A DNA stretch of 64,000 nucleotides, from NCBI RefSeq assembly GCF_025398195.1, contig NZ_JAODNV010000007.1:124001-188000 (forward strand), in the 5' to 3' direction. Positions 27,240 through 35,842 of the stretch are shown here, one piece after another. The notes beneath the pieces were generated by a model. That model was not told the DNA's origin. It ran no database searches and saw only the letters and a list, made by a program, of their open reading frames with translations. The position numbers and the translations under genes were made by a program. The stretch's first letter is position 1. Every line of letters starts with the position of its first letter. Origin of the DNA: Chelativorans petroleitrophicus (GTDB taxonomy: Bacteria; Pseudomonadota; Alphaproteobacteria; Rhizobiales; Rhizobiaceae).

Positions 27240-28769
27240 TTATGCCTGCTCGGCGATCAACCGCTTCAGGAGTTCGATTTCCTGGGCAAGCTGCTTGTCG
27301 CCGCTCGACATGCCTTCGATCTTGCGAACCGCATGCAGCACCGTCGTGTGGTCACGCCCGCCGAAGCGGCGTCCGATTTCCGGCAACGAGCGAGGCGTCA
27401 TGACCTTGGCCAGATACATCGCCACCTGCCGCGGCTTGACGATGGAGCGGGTACGCCGGTTCGAAAGCAGCTCCGTCTTGGAGACGTTGTAATGCCGCGC
27501 AACGATGCGCTGGATGTCCTCGATGCGCACACGCCTCGGCTCACCGGTACGGCAGACGGGGCCGAGAATTTCGTCAATGCGGTCGAGCGTGATCTGCGGC
27601 TCGAAGGAATGGCGGAAGACGAGCTGATTGAAAGCCCCTTCGAGCTCACGCCCGCTGCCGGTGACCACCCGCGCCACATGCTCCAGCACTTCCGCCGGAA
27701 TGGTGAGCGAGGCGTCCTCGGCTCTGGCGGCATTGTAGCGCTGCTTGAGAATGGCAAGCCGCAGCTCGTAATCCGGCGGACCAATCTCCAGCGAGACGCC
27801 ACCATTAAGCCGCGATTTGACGCGCGGTTCGAGCGATTCGAGTTCCGAGACCGGACGGTCGGCCGCCACGACCACCTGCCGGGCACTGTCGAGCAGCATA
27901 TTGAGCAGGTGGCAGAATTCGTTCTGGATCGACTTGCCCTGGAGGAACTGCATGTCATCGATGATGAGCAGATCGATATCCCGCAGCTGCTCCTTGAGCG
28001 TCAGGGCATTGTTGTCGCGGATGGCGGTCGCGAACCGCCACATGAAATACTCGGCCGTGAGATAAACCACGCGCGACTGCGGCCGGCTGTTGAGCGACGA
28101 GGCCGCGATCGCCTGCAGGAGGTGCGTCTTGCCGAGGCCGACAGAAGCATGAAGGAACAGCGGGTTGAAGCGTATGGCCCCGGCGGCGGATTCCGCCACG
28201 GTGCGCGCAGCAGCGCAAGCCACGCGGTTTGATACACCCTCAATGAAGGATTCGAACGTATAGCGCGGATCGAGCGGGGAGCCGAAGGCGCCGGGCCGCT
28301 GCGGCTGTTCCGTCCGCTGCGTGGGCAGAGCGGTAACGCGCGTTCCGGTAGGCACGCCAGCAGCTGCCTGCGGCTGGTGCAATGTCTTTCGTGCAGGCGC
28401 CGCCTTGGCCTCGGCGCGGACAGGCATGCTGCGGGTTGCGGTGCGTACGACGATCTCCACCTTCAGAACCGTGGGCTCCTCCTTCTTCCACAGTTCCGTA
28501 ATGAGATCGAGGTAGTGACCGTTGATCCATGTGCGCAGAAAGGCGGTGGGAACCGAGATGCGAACCACTCCCTTGGAAGTTTCGGCGAGCTTCATGCGGC
28601 CGAACCAGCTCGAGTAGACCTCGCTTCCGAGGCGGGCCTTCAATTGGGCTCTCACCCTGTCGAATATCGCTATGGACCCGCAGGAATTTTCCCCTTCTTC
28701 CTTCCGGGCTGCTGCTGGATTGTGAAAAGAGAACCCTCCCCCAGTTTCCCTCTCGACGCCGCTTTGCAT
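27240..28769 (-). CDS. dnaA: Chromosomal replication initiator protein DnaA
   Basis: About 509 residues with domain I ([30 protein letters not shown]), a variable linker (about residues 115-185) and the AAA+ domain with Walker [15 protein letters not shown] and Walker [14 protein letters not shown]. Domain IV ends it with the DnaA signature [14 protein letters not shown]. It opens the replication origin and is also a transcription factor. I take the ATG at 28769 ([12 protein letters not shown]); the open frame extends to 28865 with no better signal. The long upstream region has a perfect DnaA box, consistent with self-control. Neighbours are rpsT upstream and dnaN downstream. Confidence 0.96.
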   Translation of the reverse strand: MQSGVERETGGGFSFHNPAAARKEEGENSCGSIAIFDRVRAQLKARLGSEVYSSWFGRMKLAETSKGVVRISVPTAFLRTWINGHYLDLITELWKKEEPTVLKVEIVVRTATRSMPVRAEAKAAPARKTLHQPQAAAGVPTGTRVTALPTQRTEQPQRPGAFGSPLDPRYTFESFIEGVSNRVACAAARTVAESAAGAIRFNPLFLHASVGLGKTHLLQAIAASSLNSRPQSRVVYLTAEYFMWRFATAIRDNNALTLKEQLRDIDLLIIDDMQFLQGKSIQNEFCHLLNMLLDSARQVVVAADRPVSELESLEPRVKSRLNGGVSLEIGPPDYELRLAILKQRYNAARAEDASLTIPAEVLEHVARVVTGSGRELEGAFNQLVFRHSFEPQITLDRIDEILGPVCRTGEPRRVRIEDIQRIVARHYNVSKTELLSNRRTRSIVKPRQVAMYLAKVMTPRSLPEIGRRFGGRDHTTVLHAVRKIEGMSSGDKQLAQEIELLKRLIAEQA

Positions 28770-29509
28770 CCTCGTGTCCCTGTTTAAAATAGCTTCTTTC
28801 TCTAACGGGCTTCCCGGCAAAGAGTGCCTGACTGCCCGTTCTTTGGCTTTCACCGGCACCTGCAATAGTGCCTTCTCTCATACCTCTTGCTGCTGTAAAC
28901 CGACCCCCTGACCTGTACCTCTCCGCTGGGGGCGGCGCCCCTCCTGATGCCGCACCCACCGCCGGACCAAACTCACCCTGCAGCCGATCCAGACCACTCC
29001 CAATCGCCGAGTCAAAACACTCCAATCCACGCGAAAAAGATTCCGCGCGTCGAAGACCATCGACTATCCTTGGTTTTTCGGGCTCAGGGCCCTGCCTCAG
29101 CGATGCCCAGACATTACCGAAACTCGTGCGGCAAGGGCAAGGGCGGCGCCAGCGCATTTTTCGTCAATGACGCCTCCCTGCGGCTTTGTAACAACACTCT
29201 CCACCAGCGACGGAAGCGTTAAACCATTTTGATTCAAGAAGCTTTTCGGGGCCCTTCTCGCGGCAGCCGTGGATCGAAAAAAAAACAAAAAATACCCTTG
29301 ACTTTTGCGCGTGGTTTGACCCTGCCGAACGATGGGGTTTTGCTGTGGATAAACTTCCGTAACTCATTACTTCCATTACATAAAATAGCTTTATGCAATC
29401 TCTGCGATAAGGTCCTGTATGACAGTTTTCCTAAAGAAATGCGACATGACGCCGGCAAAATAAATTTGGCGCAACAGCTCTCCCTTTGCCAAGCCATTGC
29501 CGGCAAAGG
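28770..29509. other. Long intergenic region upstream of dnaA
   Basis: About 740 bases between dnaA and the rpsT terminator hold no gene I can support. The part from 29270 to 29480 is clearly AT-rich for this genome. The region has one perfect DnaA box and three GANTC sites (29009-29013, 29039-29043 and 29231-29235) of the type methylated by CcrM. It most likely carries the dnaA promoter and its control sites. A single clear DnaA box argues against this being oriC. Confidence 0.6.
29344..29352 (-). promoter_or_regulatory. DnaA box upstream of dnaA
   Basis: The minus strand reads TTATCCACA, the perfect consensus DnaA box, about 575 bases upstream of the dnaA start within the AT-rich stretch. 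It is likely to be used in autoregulation of dnaA. I did not find a cluster of further boxes. Confidence 0.65.
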
Positions 29510-29532
29510 AAAAACCCGGCCGGACGGCCGGG
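29510..29532 (-). terminator. Intrinsic terminator of rpsT
   Basis: On the minus strand a perfect 7-bp stem CCCGGCC/GGCCGGG (29532-29526 and 29521-29515) with a 4-base loop is followed by TTTTT. It stands about 22 bases past the rpsT stop. Confidence 0.9.
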
Positions 29533-29554
29533 CCGGCATCGATGTGAAGGATGA

Positions 29555-29821
29555 TCAGGCGTTCAACGTCTTCACACGCCGCGCGAGTCGCGAAACCTTC
29601 CGCGCCGCCGTGTTGCGATGCACCACGCCCTTGGAGGCAGCGCGCATCAGCTCCGGCTGGGCAGCACGCAGCGCCTGCTCGGCTGCGGCCTTGTCACCGG
29701 ATGCAATGGCCTCCTCGACCTTGCGGACAAAGGTGCGGATACGCGAGCGGCGCGCCTTGTTCACTGCGGTACGACGGGCGATCTTGCGCGCCGCCTTCTT
29801 GGCCGACGGGGTATTGGCCAT
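29555..29821 (-). CDS. rpsT: 30S ribosomal protein S20
   Basis: The product of 88 residues begins [43 protein letters not shown] and is lysine/arginine-rich throughout, typical of S20, which binds the 5' domain of 16S rRNA. The start at 29821 has AGAGAGGAATT just upstream; the 21 upstream codons in the open frame are not coding. It has its own terminator. Placement between mutM and dnaA is usual for alphaproteobacteria. Confidence 0.97.
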   Translation of the reverse strand: MANTPSAKKAARKIARRTAVNKARRSRIRTFVRKVEEAIASGDKAAAEQALRAAQPELMRAASKGVVHRNTAARKVSRLARRVKTLNA

Positions 29822-29997
29822 AATTCCTCTCTCGTTCAGTCGTGACAACCGGACCGGTCGCGAAGCATGCTGGTCCTGGCGCAAACAAAGGGCGGCCCCA
29901 AGGCCACCTCAGTCGAGGCGGCTTATAGTCGAGGCTGCCAGAGCCGTCAACGGCTTACGCATGAGGCGTGCGCTTCCGGCGCAGGCAATGCGATTCA

Positions 29998-30894
29998 CTA
30001 TCGCTGACAGGTGGGGCAGTAGAAGGTGGATCGGGCGCCCTGTACGATGCGTTGCACGGTGCCCGTGCATCTCTCCTTGCGGCAGGGCTCGCCTTCGCGG
30101 TCATAGACGCTGAAGGAATGCTGGAAGTAGCCCAACGAGCCATCCGCCTGCACATAGTCGCGCAGCGACGAGCCCCCGGCGGCAATCGCGTCCGCGATCA
30201 CCGCTCGGATGGCCTCTGCAAGCTGTTCGCTGCGGCGCGTGGCGGCACCGTTGCGGCCGGCGATGGTGGCTGCGATGCGGCGCGGCGAAAGGCCCGCCCG
30301 CCATAGAGCCTCGCAGACATAGATATTGCCGAGACCCGCGATTACGCGCTGATCCATCAGGGCCGCCTTGAGCGAGGTACGCTTGCCCTGAAGCAGACTC
30401 GCAAGCAGTGCGCCATCGAGTTCATTGCCCGTAGGCTCCACTCCTAGGCCCGCCAGCAGAGGATGGCTCTCGAGATCCGCCGTCTCTGCCAGCAGCATGA
30501 ACCCAAAACGTCGCGGATCGTTGTAGATCACGCGCAGGCGCGCCCCCTCCGGCCGCCTAAGATGGAAGACTACGTGGTCGTGCTTACCGTCCTTGGAACG
30601 CTGGTGGTGAAATCTCCCCCTGATGGATGATTCCTCCCCTGCCCTCTCCACCCGGAAGGAACCTGACATTCCCAGGTGGGAAATCAGAACGGCACCATCT
30701 TCCATGTGAACGAGCAGATATTTCGCGCGTCTGGCCAGAGTCGTGATGCACCTGCCTGCAAGCCGCTTGTCGAGGCCCGCAGGCAGCGGAAAGCGCAGAT
30801 CGGGGCGGCGGGTTTCGATCCTTTCCACGAGCGCGCCCTCCATCACCGGCTCCAGCCCGCGCCGGACGGTCTCGACCTCCGGCAGTTCAGGCAT
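29998..30894 (-). CDS. mutM: Formamidopyrimidine-DNA glycosylase
   Basis: The 298-residue enzyme begins [16 protein letters not shown], where Pro2 and Glu3 are catalytic. It has [14 protein letters not shown] with the essential lysine, [10 protein letters not shown], and a C-terminal four-cysteine zinc finger ([14 protein letters not shown]...FYCPTCQR). It removes oxidised purines such as 8-oxoguanine and cleaves the strand. Its first 8 bases overlap the end of deoB, so the two may be coupled. Confidence 0.95.
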   Translation of the reverse strand: MPELPEVETVRRGLEPVMEGALVERIETRRPDLRFPLPAGLDKRLAGRCITTLARRAKYLLVHMEDGAVLISHLGMSGSFRVERAGEESSIRGRFHHQRSKDGKHDHVVFHLRRPEGARLRVIYNDPRRFGFMLLAETADLESHPLLAGLGVEPTGNELDGALLASLLQGKRTSLKAALMDQRVIAGLGNIYVCEALWRAGLSPRRIAATIAGRNGAATRRSEQLAEAIRAVIADAIAAGGSSLRDYVQADGSLGYFQHSFSVYDREGEPCRKERCTGTVQRIVQGARSTFYCPTCQR

Positions 30895-32113
30895 TGGGCG
30901 CGATCACCGACAGGAAGGAGCGCCCATGCAGCCCGGCCGGCAGACCCAGATGGGCGGCTATGGTCTCTCCAATGTCCGCATAGCTTTCCCTGAGGCCGAT
31001 CGAGCCAGCGGAGAGGCCCGGCCCCGTGCCGAAAACGGGAACGCGCTCGCGCGTGTGATCGGTCCCCTTCCATGTCGGGTCACAGCCGTGATCAGCCGTG
31101 AGGATCAGAAGGTCGCCATCGCGCAGCCTGGCCAGCGCCTCCGGCAAGCGAGCATCGAACGCCTCAAGCGCCGCGGCATAACCCGCCACATCGCGGCGGT
31201 GGCCGTATAGCGTGTCGAAATCGACGAAATTGGCAAAGACCAGATCGCCCTCCCGCGCATCATCCATGGCCTGCAGAGTGGCGTCAAACAGGGTCATGTT
31301 GCCTGTCGCCTTGCGCACCTCGGTCACGCCCCTATGCGCGAAGATGTCGCCGATCTTGCCCATACCAATGACCCGGCCTCCGGCCGCCTCGACCCGGTCA
31401 AGCAGGGTGTCCTCAGGCGGCGGCACGGCATAGTCGCGGCGATTGGCCGTGCGCTCGAACGTATCCGCGCTTTCTCCAATGAACGGACGAGCGATAACGC
31501 GGCCTATCCGGTAATCATCTACAATCCTGCGCGCCGTCTCGCAGAGACTGTAGAGCCTTTCGAGCCCGAAATGATGCTCATGCGCGGCGATCTGGAAGAC
31601 CGAATCGGCGGAGGTATAGCAGATCGGCTTTCCGGTGCGGGTGTGCTCCTCACCCAGCCGCGCGATGATCTCCGTGCCCGAGGCGTGGCAGTTGCCGAGG
31701 ATGCCGGGAAGCCCCGCCTCCCTGATCAGCCTCTCTGTGAGCGCCTCGGGAAAGGCGGGTACGGTCTCGGGAAAATAGCCCCACTCGAAGAGCACCGGCA
31801 CGCCGGCGATCTCCCAATGGCCGGAGGGCGTGTCCTTACCGCTCGATTTCTCTTGTGCGGCGCCAAAGAAGCCCGTGATGCCTGCCGGAGGCTCGCGCCC
31901 CGCAGCGATCGCCCCCGCGCCGTCAAGCCCGAGCGCGCGCATGTGCTGCAGCTTGAGCGGACCATGCCTCAACCCCGCGCGGTCGGCTTTTCCCTCAGCG
32001 CAGGCCGCCTCGATGTGGCCGTAGGTATCCGCGCCCTCATCGCCAAAACGCGCGGCATCCGGTGCATGGCCGATGCCGAAGGAATCGAGAACGAAAAGGA
32101 AGGCGCGTGCCAT
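30887..32113 (-). CDS. deoB: Phosphopentomutase
   Basis: The 408-residue protein of the alkaline-phosphatase superfamily has the N-terminal metal site [34 protein letters not shown], the catalytic Thr in KDTPSGHWE, and the second metal site [25 protein letters not shown]. It interconverts ribose- or deoxyribose-1-phosphate and the 5-phosphates in nucleoside salvage. The start is well set by the motif position. No other deo genes are next to it. Confidence 0.95.
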   Translation of the reverse strand: MARAFLFVLDSFGIGHAPDAARFGDEGADTYGHIEAACAEGKADRAGLRHGPLKLQHMRALGLDGAGAIAAGREPPAGITGFFGAAQEKSSGKDTPSGHWEIAGVPVLFEWGYFPETVPAFPEALTERLIREAGLPGILGNCHASGTEIIARLGEEHTRTGKPICYTSADSVFQIAAHEHHFGLERLYSLCETARRIVDDYRIGRVIARPFIGESADTFERTANRRDYAVPPPEDTLLDRVEAAGGRVIGMGKIGDIFAHRGVTEVRKATGNMTLFDATLQAMDDAREGDLVFANFVDFDTLYGHRRDVAGYAAALEAFDARLPEALARLRDGDLLILTADHGCDPTWKGTDHTRERVPVFGTGPGLSAGSIGLRESYADIGETIAAHLGLPAGLHGRSFLSVIAPNA

Positions 32114-32173
32114 TGAACGTCTCCGAAAGCCTCAGAGACATAGAGGCGTGGGCAAGGCTTGGCAACGCCGCTC

Positions 32174-32782
32174 CTAGCACGAACTGCAGGGGATCGCGGG
32201 CACATGCCGCGGCCGCAGGAAATAGCGCTCGCCCATGTCGATGGGAAATAGCGTGCCGGCAATGCCCATGGCGCCCAATCCCTGCGCCGACCAAGCGATC
32301 ACCGGCCAGTATTCGAGCTCGGTTTCGGCCCGCACGAAAAAGGCGCCGGGTGTCATGAGGCTTTCAGGAACCGTGACCTTCGTTCCGGCCGGCAGGCCGC
32401 GCGACCCGCTGCCGCCGGAATAGCGGCGCGACCATACAACCTCCGCCTCGGGGTTCTTGTCGTTGCTGACCATGATGGCCGTCACGGTGATGACCGGCGC
32501 GCTGCGCCCATAGGGCGCAAGGATCGGCACGCTGATCTTCATGACCGAATCCAAGACGGCAGGAGTCACCGTTTTCTGCTGCGTCACCAGATCGGCCACC
32601 TGGCTTGCGATCCGGCTCACCTTCTTGTTGGTGTCGATGGCCTGCGCGATCTCCATGGTCATGAAGTAGAGCACCAGGAGAACCGGCACGATGAGCGCAA
32701 ACTCGACCGCCGCCACGCCGCGTCTGTCGCGCAGGAACCGGCGCGGCGCGTTTTCCCTGTTTTGCAAAGTCTCGTCAGTCAT
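32174..32782 (-). CDS. TadE/TadF-like pilus pseudopilin
   Basis: The product of about 202 residues has a basic cytoplasmic start, then a prepilin-like helix RRGVAAVEFALIVPVLLVLYFMTMEIAQAI with the conserved glutamate five residues after the cleavage region. A periplasmic domain of about 150 residues follows. This is the TadE/F/G form of minor pseudopilin in Flp/Tad pili. The start at 32782 (MTDETLQN) overlaps the upstream tadE-like gene by 8 bases. Two cysteines at the very end (CSSC) may form a disulfide. Confidence 0.82.
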   Translation of the reverse strand: MTDETLQNRENAPRRFLRDRRGVAAVEFALIVPVLLVLYFMTMEIAQAIDTNKKVSRIASQVADLVTQQKTVTPAVLDSVMKISVPILAPYGRSAPVITVTAIMVSNDKNPEAEVVWSRRYSGGSGSRGLPAGTKVTVPESLMTPGAFFVRAETELEYWPVIAWSAQGLGAMGIAGTLFPIDMGERYFLRPRHVPAIPCSSC

Positions 32783-33332
32783 CGAACGGCTCGTTCTGCC
32801 AGGTAGCGGTGGCAAACAGAAGCCACTTGCCGTCAGGAGAGGAGATGCGCTCGCGCAGGATGTCAGTGATCACCGGCCAGGGATAGAACACGCGCAGCAC
32901 GTTCGCTGACGAGGCCGGGCCGGGATCGAATCTGTATTCGGCCGGAACCACCCCGCTGTCAAACACGCGGCTCGCCGAATCGATGGTCGTGAAGCTGCGC
33001 AGATCGATCTGCATCTCCGGGCAGCCTCCAGGAAAAAGGACGCCCATGCGGTCGCAGAGCGCGTCGCGCATCTCTTCGCGGTCGATATCATCAGGCTTCA
33101 ACTGCCCGGTGCGCAGCAGCCGCGCGACGTCATCGACGGCATTGGACATCAGCTCCTGCGCGACGAAAGCGATGCAGCATTCGAGAATGGCGAAGATGAG
33201 CAGGAAGAAGGGAAAGGCGAGGATGGCGAACTCGATGGCGGCCACGCCCCGGCGTTCCCTGGCAAAGCGGCCGGCGAGGCGGCCAAGGGCCGATACAGCC
33301 CTCACCCCGGCCTTGCACTCAGGTCGATCCAT
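32775..33332 (-). CDS. tadE: TadE-like pilus pseudopilin
   Basis: The 185-residue protein has a basic N-terminus and the pseudopilin helix RRGVAAIEFAILAFPFFLLIFAILECCIAF, followed by a periplasmic domain with a CDRMGVLFPGGCP pair of cysteines. It fits TadE, a minor pilin processed by a prepilin peptidase. It overlaps the next TadE/F-like gene by 8 bases. Together with the CpaC-N-like protein, Flp pilin and CpaA it forms a small satellite Tad cluster without the cpaB-F core. Confidence 0.83.
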   Translation of the reverse strand: MDRPECKAGVRAVSALGRLAGRFARERRGVAAIEFAILAFPFFLLIFAILECCIAFVAQELMSNAVDDVARLLRTGQLKPDDIDREEMRDALCDRMGVLFPGGCPEMQIDLRSFTTIDSASRVFDSGVVPAEYRFDPGPASSANVLRVFYPWPVITDILRERISSPDGKWLLFATATWQNEPFDD

Positions 33333-33512
33333 GCCCCCAACCCCATTTGCCTCACGCCGCCGCGAGCATAGCCCGGCCCGGTTTTCTTCCCGTTTTCAGG
33401 GCCGGTAAAATGCGCCCGTCCGGTTCAATTGATCGTCAACCATCGGGCGGCTCGGCTATTCCGTCGTGGCGGGCGTGAAATATCCCCTCGTCGGCAGGCC
33501 CCCGGTACATGC

Positions 33513-33935
33513 TTACTGCCGGCTCATCTCCATTTCGGAAGTCCGCTCGGCCTCACTCTTATAGGAGCTTTCGCAGAAGGGAGTGCAGGAAAGCGTCTGC
33601 ACGTCCGCGCGGCGATAGACGCGCACGGAGTTGACCGTCTGTCGCGAGACCACGATCTGCTCATCGACGATCGGCAGCCCCTCCGCATCGAGAACCACGA
33701 TGTTTGTGACGCCGAAGCCCCGGCCCGTCAGCACGATGGTTGTGGAATCCTGCACCACGGCATCCGCAATTTCCGGATTGCCGATCACCACCGTATTGGC
33801 GGGTCGCGCGATCTTGATGATTTTGGCCTGATTCATGGTGAGCGCGATGCCTTCGGCTCCGGCGGCCGCAGGCAGGCCAAGCGCCCCGGCCAGAAGGATC
33901 GCGCCGAAGACGGCACTGACGCCAGGAATTCTCAT
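33513..33935 (-). CDS. Pilus assembly N-terminal-domain protein (CpaC/RcpA N-domain-like)
   Basis: The product of about 140 residues has a signal peptide (VFGAILLAGALGLPAAAGAEG) and a pilus-assembly N-domain: MNQAKIIKIARPANTVVIGNPEIADAVVQDSTTIVLTGRGFGVTNIVVLDAEG. This domain begins secretins such as CpaC, but here the secretin part is absent. The free-standing form occurs beside Tad genes in Hyphomicrobiales. The C-terminus has a C-x3-C pair (SCTPFC). It is divergent from the Flp pilin gene. Confidence 0.8.
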   Translation of the reverse strand: MRIPGVSAVFGAILLAGALGLPAAAGAEGIALTMNQAKIIKIARPANTVVIGNPEIADAVVQDSTTIVLTGRGFGVTNIVVLDAEGLPIVDEQIVVSRQTVNSVRVYRRADVQTLSCTPFCESSYKSEAERTSEMEMSRQ

Positions 33936-34060
33936 GCGTGTAGCCCCCGATGAAATGCTCAACGGAATATGAACGCAACTGGTGAAGCATTGGTAAACGG
34001 AAACAGCCTGCGGTTGCGGGCGTGAGGCAGATGGAAGTAAGTCAAATTTTATGCTTCGCG

Positions 34061-34075
34061 TTACCATACATTTAC
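34061..34075 (+). promoter_or_regulatory. Possible CtrA-like site upstream of flp
   Basis: TTAC, 7 bases, TTAC resembles the CtrA box TTAA-N7-TTAA with one mismatch per half. It lies about 145 bases before the Flp pilin gene. In Caulobacter the pilA promoter is activated by CtrA. The match is imperfect, so this is a weak candidate. Confidence 0.25.
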
Positions 34076-34218
34076 CGAAGCAAAGCAATCGCGCCGGAAA
34101 GATTTCAGTAATATTGTTTGTTAATACGGCCGAAAGCGGCGCCGCGTAAGGTCACGTCAACCGATCGGCGGGGAAGACGGCCGACGGTGCTGTCAAACGG
34201 GGCATAAGGAGTGATTCA

Positions 34219-34401
34219 ATGTCCAAGCTTTTCGCTCGTTTCCTGAAGGACGAGTCGGGCGCCACTGCCGTGGAGTATGGCCTGATCGTAGCGCTGATCG
34301 CGGCCGCGATTATTACATTAGTCGGCACACTGGGTGACCAAATCCAGGCCGCATTCCAAAGAGTCTCTGACGGTCTTAAGGAAGAAGGTCTTACAGGTTA
34401 A
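34219..34401 (+). CDS. flp: Flp family type IVb pilin
   Basis: The 60-residue prepilin has a short leader MSKLFARFLKDESG, then ATAVEYGLIVALIAAAIITLVGTLGDQIQ. Processing after Gly14 leaves the Flp signature with Glu at +5 and Tyr at +6. It is the structural subunit of Tad pili used for surface attachment. AAGGAGTGA is a good ribosome site. A strong hairpin follows the stop, then the cpaA gene, which suggests that most transcripts end after flp and fewer reach cpaA. Confidence 0.95.
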   Translation: MSKLFARFLKDESGATAVEYGLIVALIAAAIITLVGTLGDQIQAAFQRVSDGLKEEGLTG

Positions 34402-34417
34402 TTTTACCGTAATTACT

Positions 34418-34456
34418 AGAAGGCCGCCTTCTTACTGGAAGCGGCCTTCTTAATTT
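34418..34456 (+). terminator. Strong hairpin between flp and cpaA
   Basis: A perfect 10-bp stem (AGAAGGCCGC at 34418-34427 with GCGGCCTTCT at 34441-34450) has a 13-base loop and is followed by TAATTT. It lies 16 bases after the flp stop. It can act as a terminator or attenuator and as an mRNA-stabilising structure for the abundant pilin message. Confidence 0.8.
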
Positions 34457-34555
34457 CTTCATCCATCTGAGTTTCTCTTAACTTGATATCTCTGAAGACT
34501 TCATTAGAGGCTGGGATTGCTAGCCGCACCGGACCGTCGATTCCGTTAAACACCC

Positions 34556-35077
34556 ATGCTCGAAGCCGCAATTCTTGTCCTCTTCCCCTTCTGCATGGTC
34601 TATGCGGCCGTCTCTGACGCGCTGTCGATGACGATTGCCAATCGAGTTTCCATCCTTCTCGTCGCTTCCTTCCTGATTCTGGCGCCGCTCACCGGCATGG
34701 CCCTGCCGGATGTCGGCCTGCATCTGCTTGCCGGGGCCGCCGTGCTTGCGATCACTTTCGTTCTGTTCGCCATCGGGGGCATGGGCGGAGGCGACGCCAA
34801 GCTGATGGCGGCAACTGCAGTCTGGTTCGGCTTCGACACCGGACTGATGAGCTATCTTCTCATCTCCGCTATTGCGGGTGGGTTCCTCACGCTGGCGCTG
34901 CTGATGTTCCGCAATTCCAATATCGGCCTGCTCGCCGGTACCTTCGCGCCTCTGCGCTATATCGCCGACAGCAAGGCCGGCATTCCCTATGGGATCGCGC
35001 TTGGGTTCGGCGGGCTTGCCGCCTATGGCGACACGCCGCTAATGCAGTGGGCGCTGACAAAACTCGCAGCCGGATGA
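34556..35077 (+). CDS. cpaA: CpaA/TadV prepilin peptidase (A24 family)
   Basis: The 173-residue protein has about five membrane helices and the two catalytic aspartates of A24 peptidases, Asp21 in AAVSDALSMTIANR and Asp80 in GGMGGGDAKLMAA. CpaA cleaves the leader of Flp and TadE-type prepilins. It lacks the methyltransferase domain of PilD. Position after flp is conserved, but the usual following cpaB gene is not here. Confidence 0.92.
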   Translation: MLEAAILVLFPFCMVYAAVSDALSMTIANRVSILLVASFLILAPLTGMALPDVGLHLLAGAAVLAITFVLFAIGGMGGGDAKLMAATAVWFGFDTGLMSYLLISAIAGGFLTLALLMFRNSNIGLLAGTFAPLRYIADSKAGIPYGIALGFGGLAAYGDTPLMQWALTKLAAG

Positions 35078-35208
35078 GGACGCGGAGACACCGCGCCTTT
35101 GAGGCCTCTCTGATTCACCGAAGATAGAAGCAGTCGTCTGCTGCGTCCGACAGCCCGCCCTCTTACGGGGGGAATACGGCTCCCGTTATGCAAGAAATGA
35201 GCTGGTTG

Positions 35209-35244
35209 CCCGCCCTCCCCTTCTCAATTTTCAGGAAGGGCGGG
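35209..35244 (-). terminator. Hairpin after the Kazal lipoprotein gene
   Basis: On the minus strand CCCGCCCT (35244-35237) pairs with AGGGCGGG (35216-35209), just past the stop codon of the Kazal gene. There is no U run after it, so the termination strength is uncertain. Confidence 0.5.
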
Positions 35245-35248
35245 TGCC

Positions 35249-35773
35249 TTAGCACTGGCCCGGCCGCACGATGCGCCAGCCTTCCGCATTTGCCTGGCAG
35301 GCGTTGCCGAAGGTGCGCAGGCGCCCGGAGCGGGTCGCACAGACGGGCCGGTACTCCATCGTGCATGCCTGCGGCCGGTCCGGCGCGCTTGGGCGGCACT
35401 CGCCCGGATGGAGAATGCGGAACCCTTGTGAATCCGCCTCACACGCATTGGGGAAGGTGCGGCGGGTGCTGCCGCGCACCGCGCAAACCGGGCGATATTC
35501 CCGCGTACAGGCCTGCGGGCCTCTGTCCGGCGGACGGCCCGCCTGGCATTCGCCGCGGTGAAGGATGCGGTAGCCTGCCCTGTCGGCCATGCAGGCGTTG
35601 GGGAAGGTGCTGCGGCGGTCGCCGCGCACGCCGCAGACCGGCGCATGTTCCTGCGTGCAGAACTGCGGGCGGCCGGGAGGCGGGCCAGGGGGCGGGCCAT
35701 CCACAACTTCCACGGTGCAACTGCCAAGCAGCGTGGCAGCAACGGCAAGTATGACCATCGATACGGGTCTCAT
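35249..35773 (-). CDS. Lipoprotein with three Kazal-like protease-inhibitor repeats
   Basis: The 174-residue protein has a lipobox (TLLGSC, lipidated Cys19), a proline-rich spacer, and three near-identical repeats at residues 39-76, 89-126 and 137-174. Each has four cysteines in the pattern C-x7-C-x13-C-x14-C, around APVCGVRG and FPNACMADRAGYRI. This is the four-cysteine bacterial version of the Kazal domain, which in other organisms blocks serine proteases. It would be tethered to a membrane and face the periplasm or surface. The target protease is unknown. It lies next to an MltB-like transglycosylase gene, same strand. Confidence 0.82.
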   Translation of the reverse strand: MRPVSMVILAVAATLLGSCTVEVVDGPPPGPPPGRPQFCTQEHAPVCGVRGDRRSTFPNACMADRAGYRILHRGECQAGRPPDRGPQACTREYRPVCAVRGSTRRTFPNACEADSQGFRILHPGECRPSAPDRPQACTMEYRPVCATRSGRLRTFGNACQANAEGWRIVRPGQC

Positions 35774-35842
35774 GCAAAGCCCTCCTGTCGCGTCTCCCGC
35801 TTCCCCCCGGCAAAGCCGTCCCGTTCCGTACCAGAGGAGGGC

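Noticed and set aside
28770-29509. Replication origin next to dnaA
   Set aside because: Only one perfect DnaA box was found. In Hyphomicrobiales the chromosome origin is usually near hemE, not dnaA.
35270-35660. CRISPR-like or tandem DNA repeat
   Set aside because: The periodicity comes from three coding repeats of a Kazal-type protein. Units diverge at the DNA level and have no spacers.
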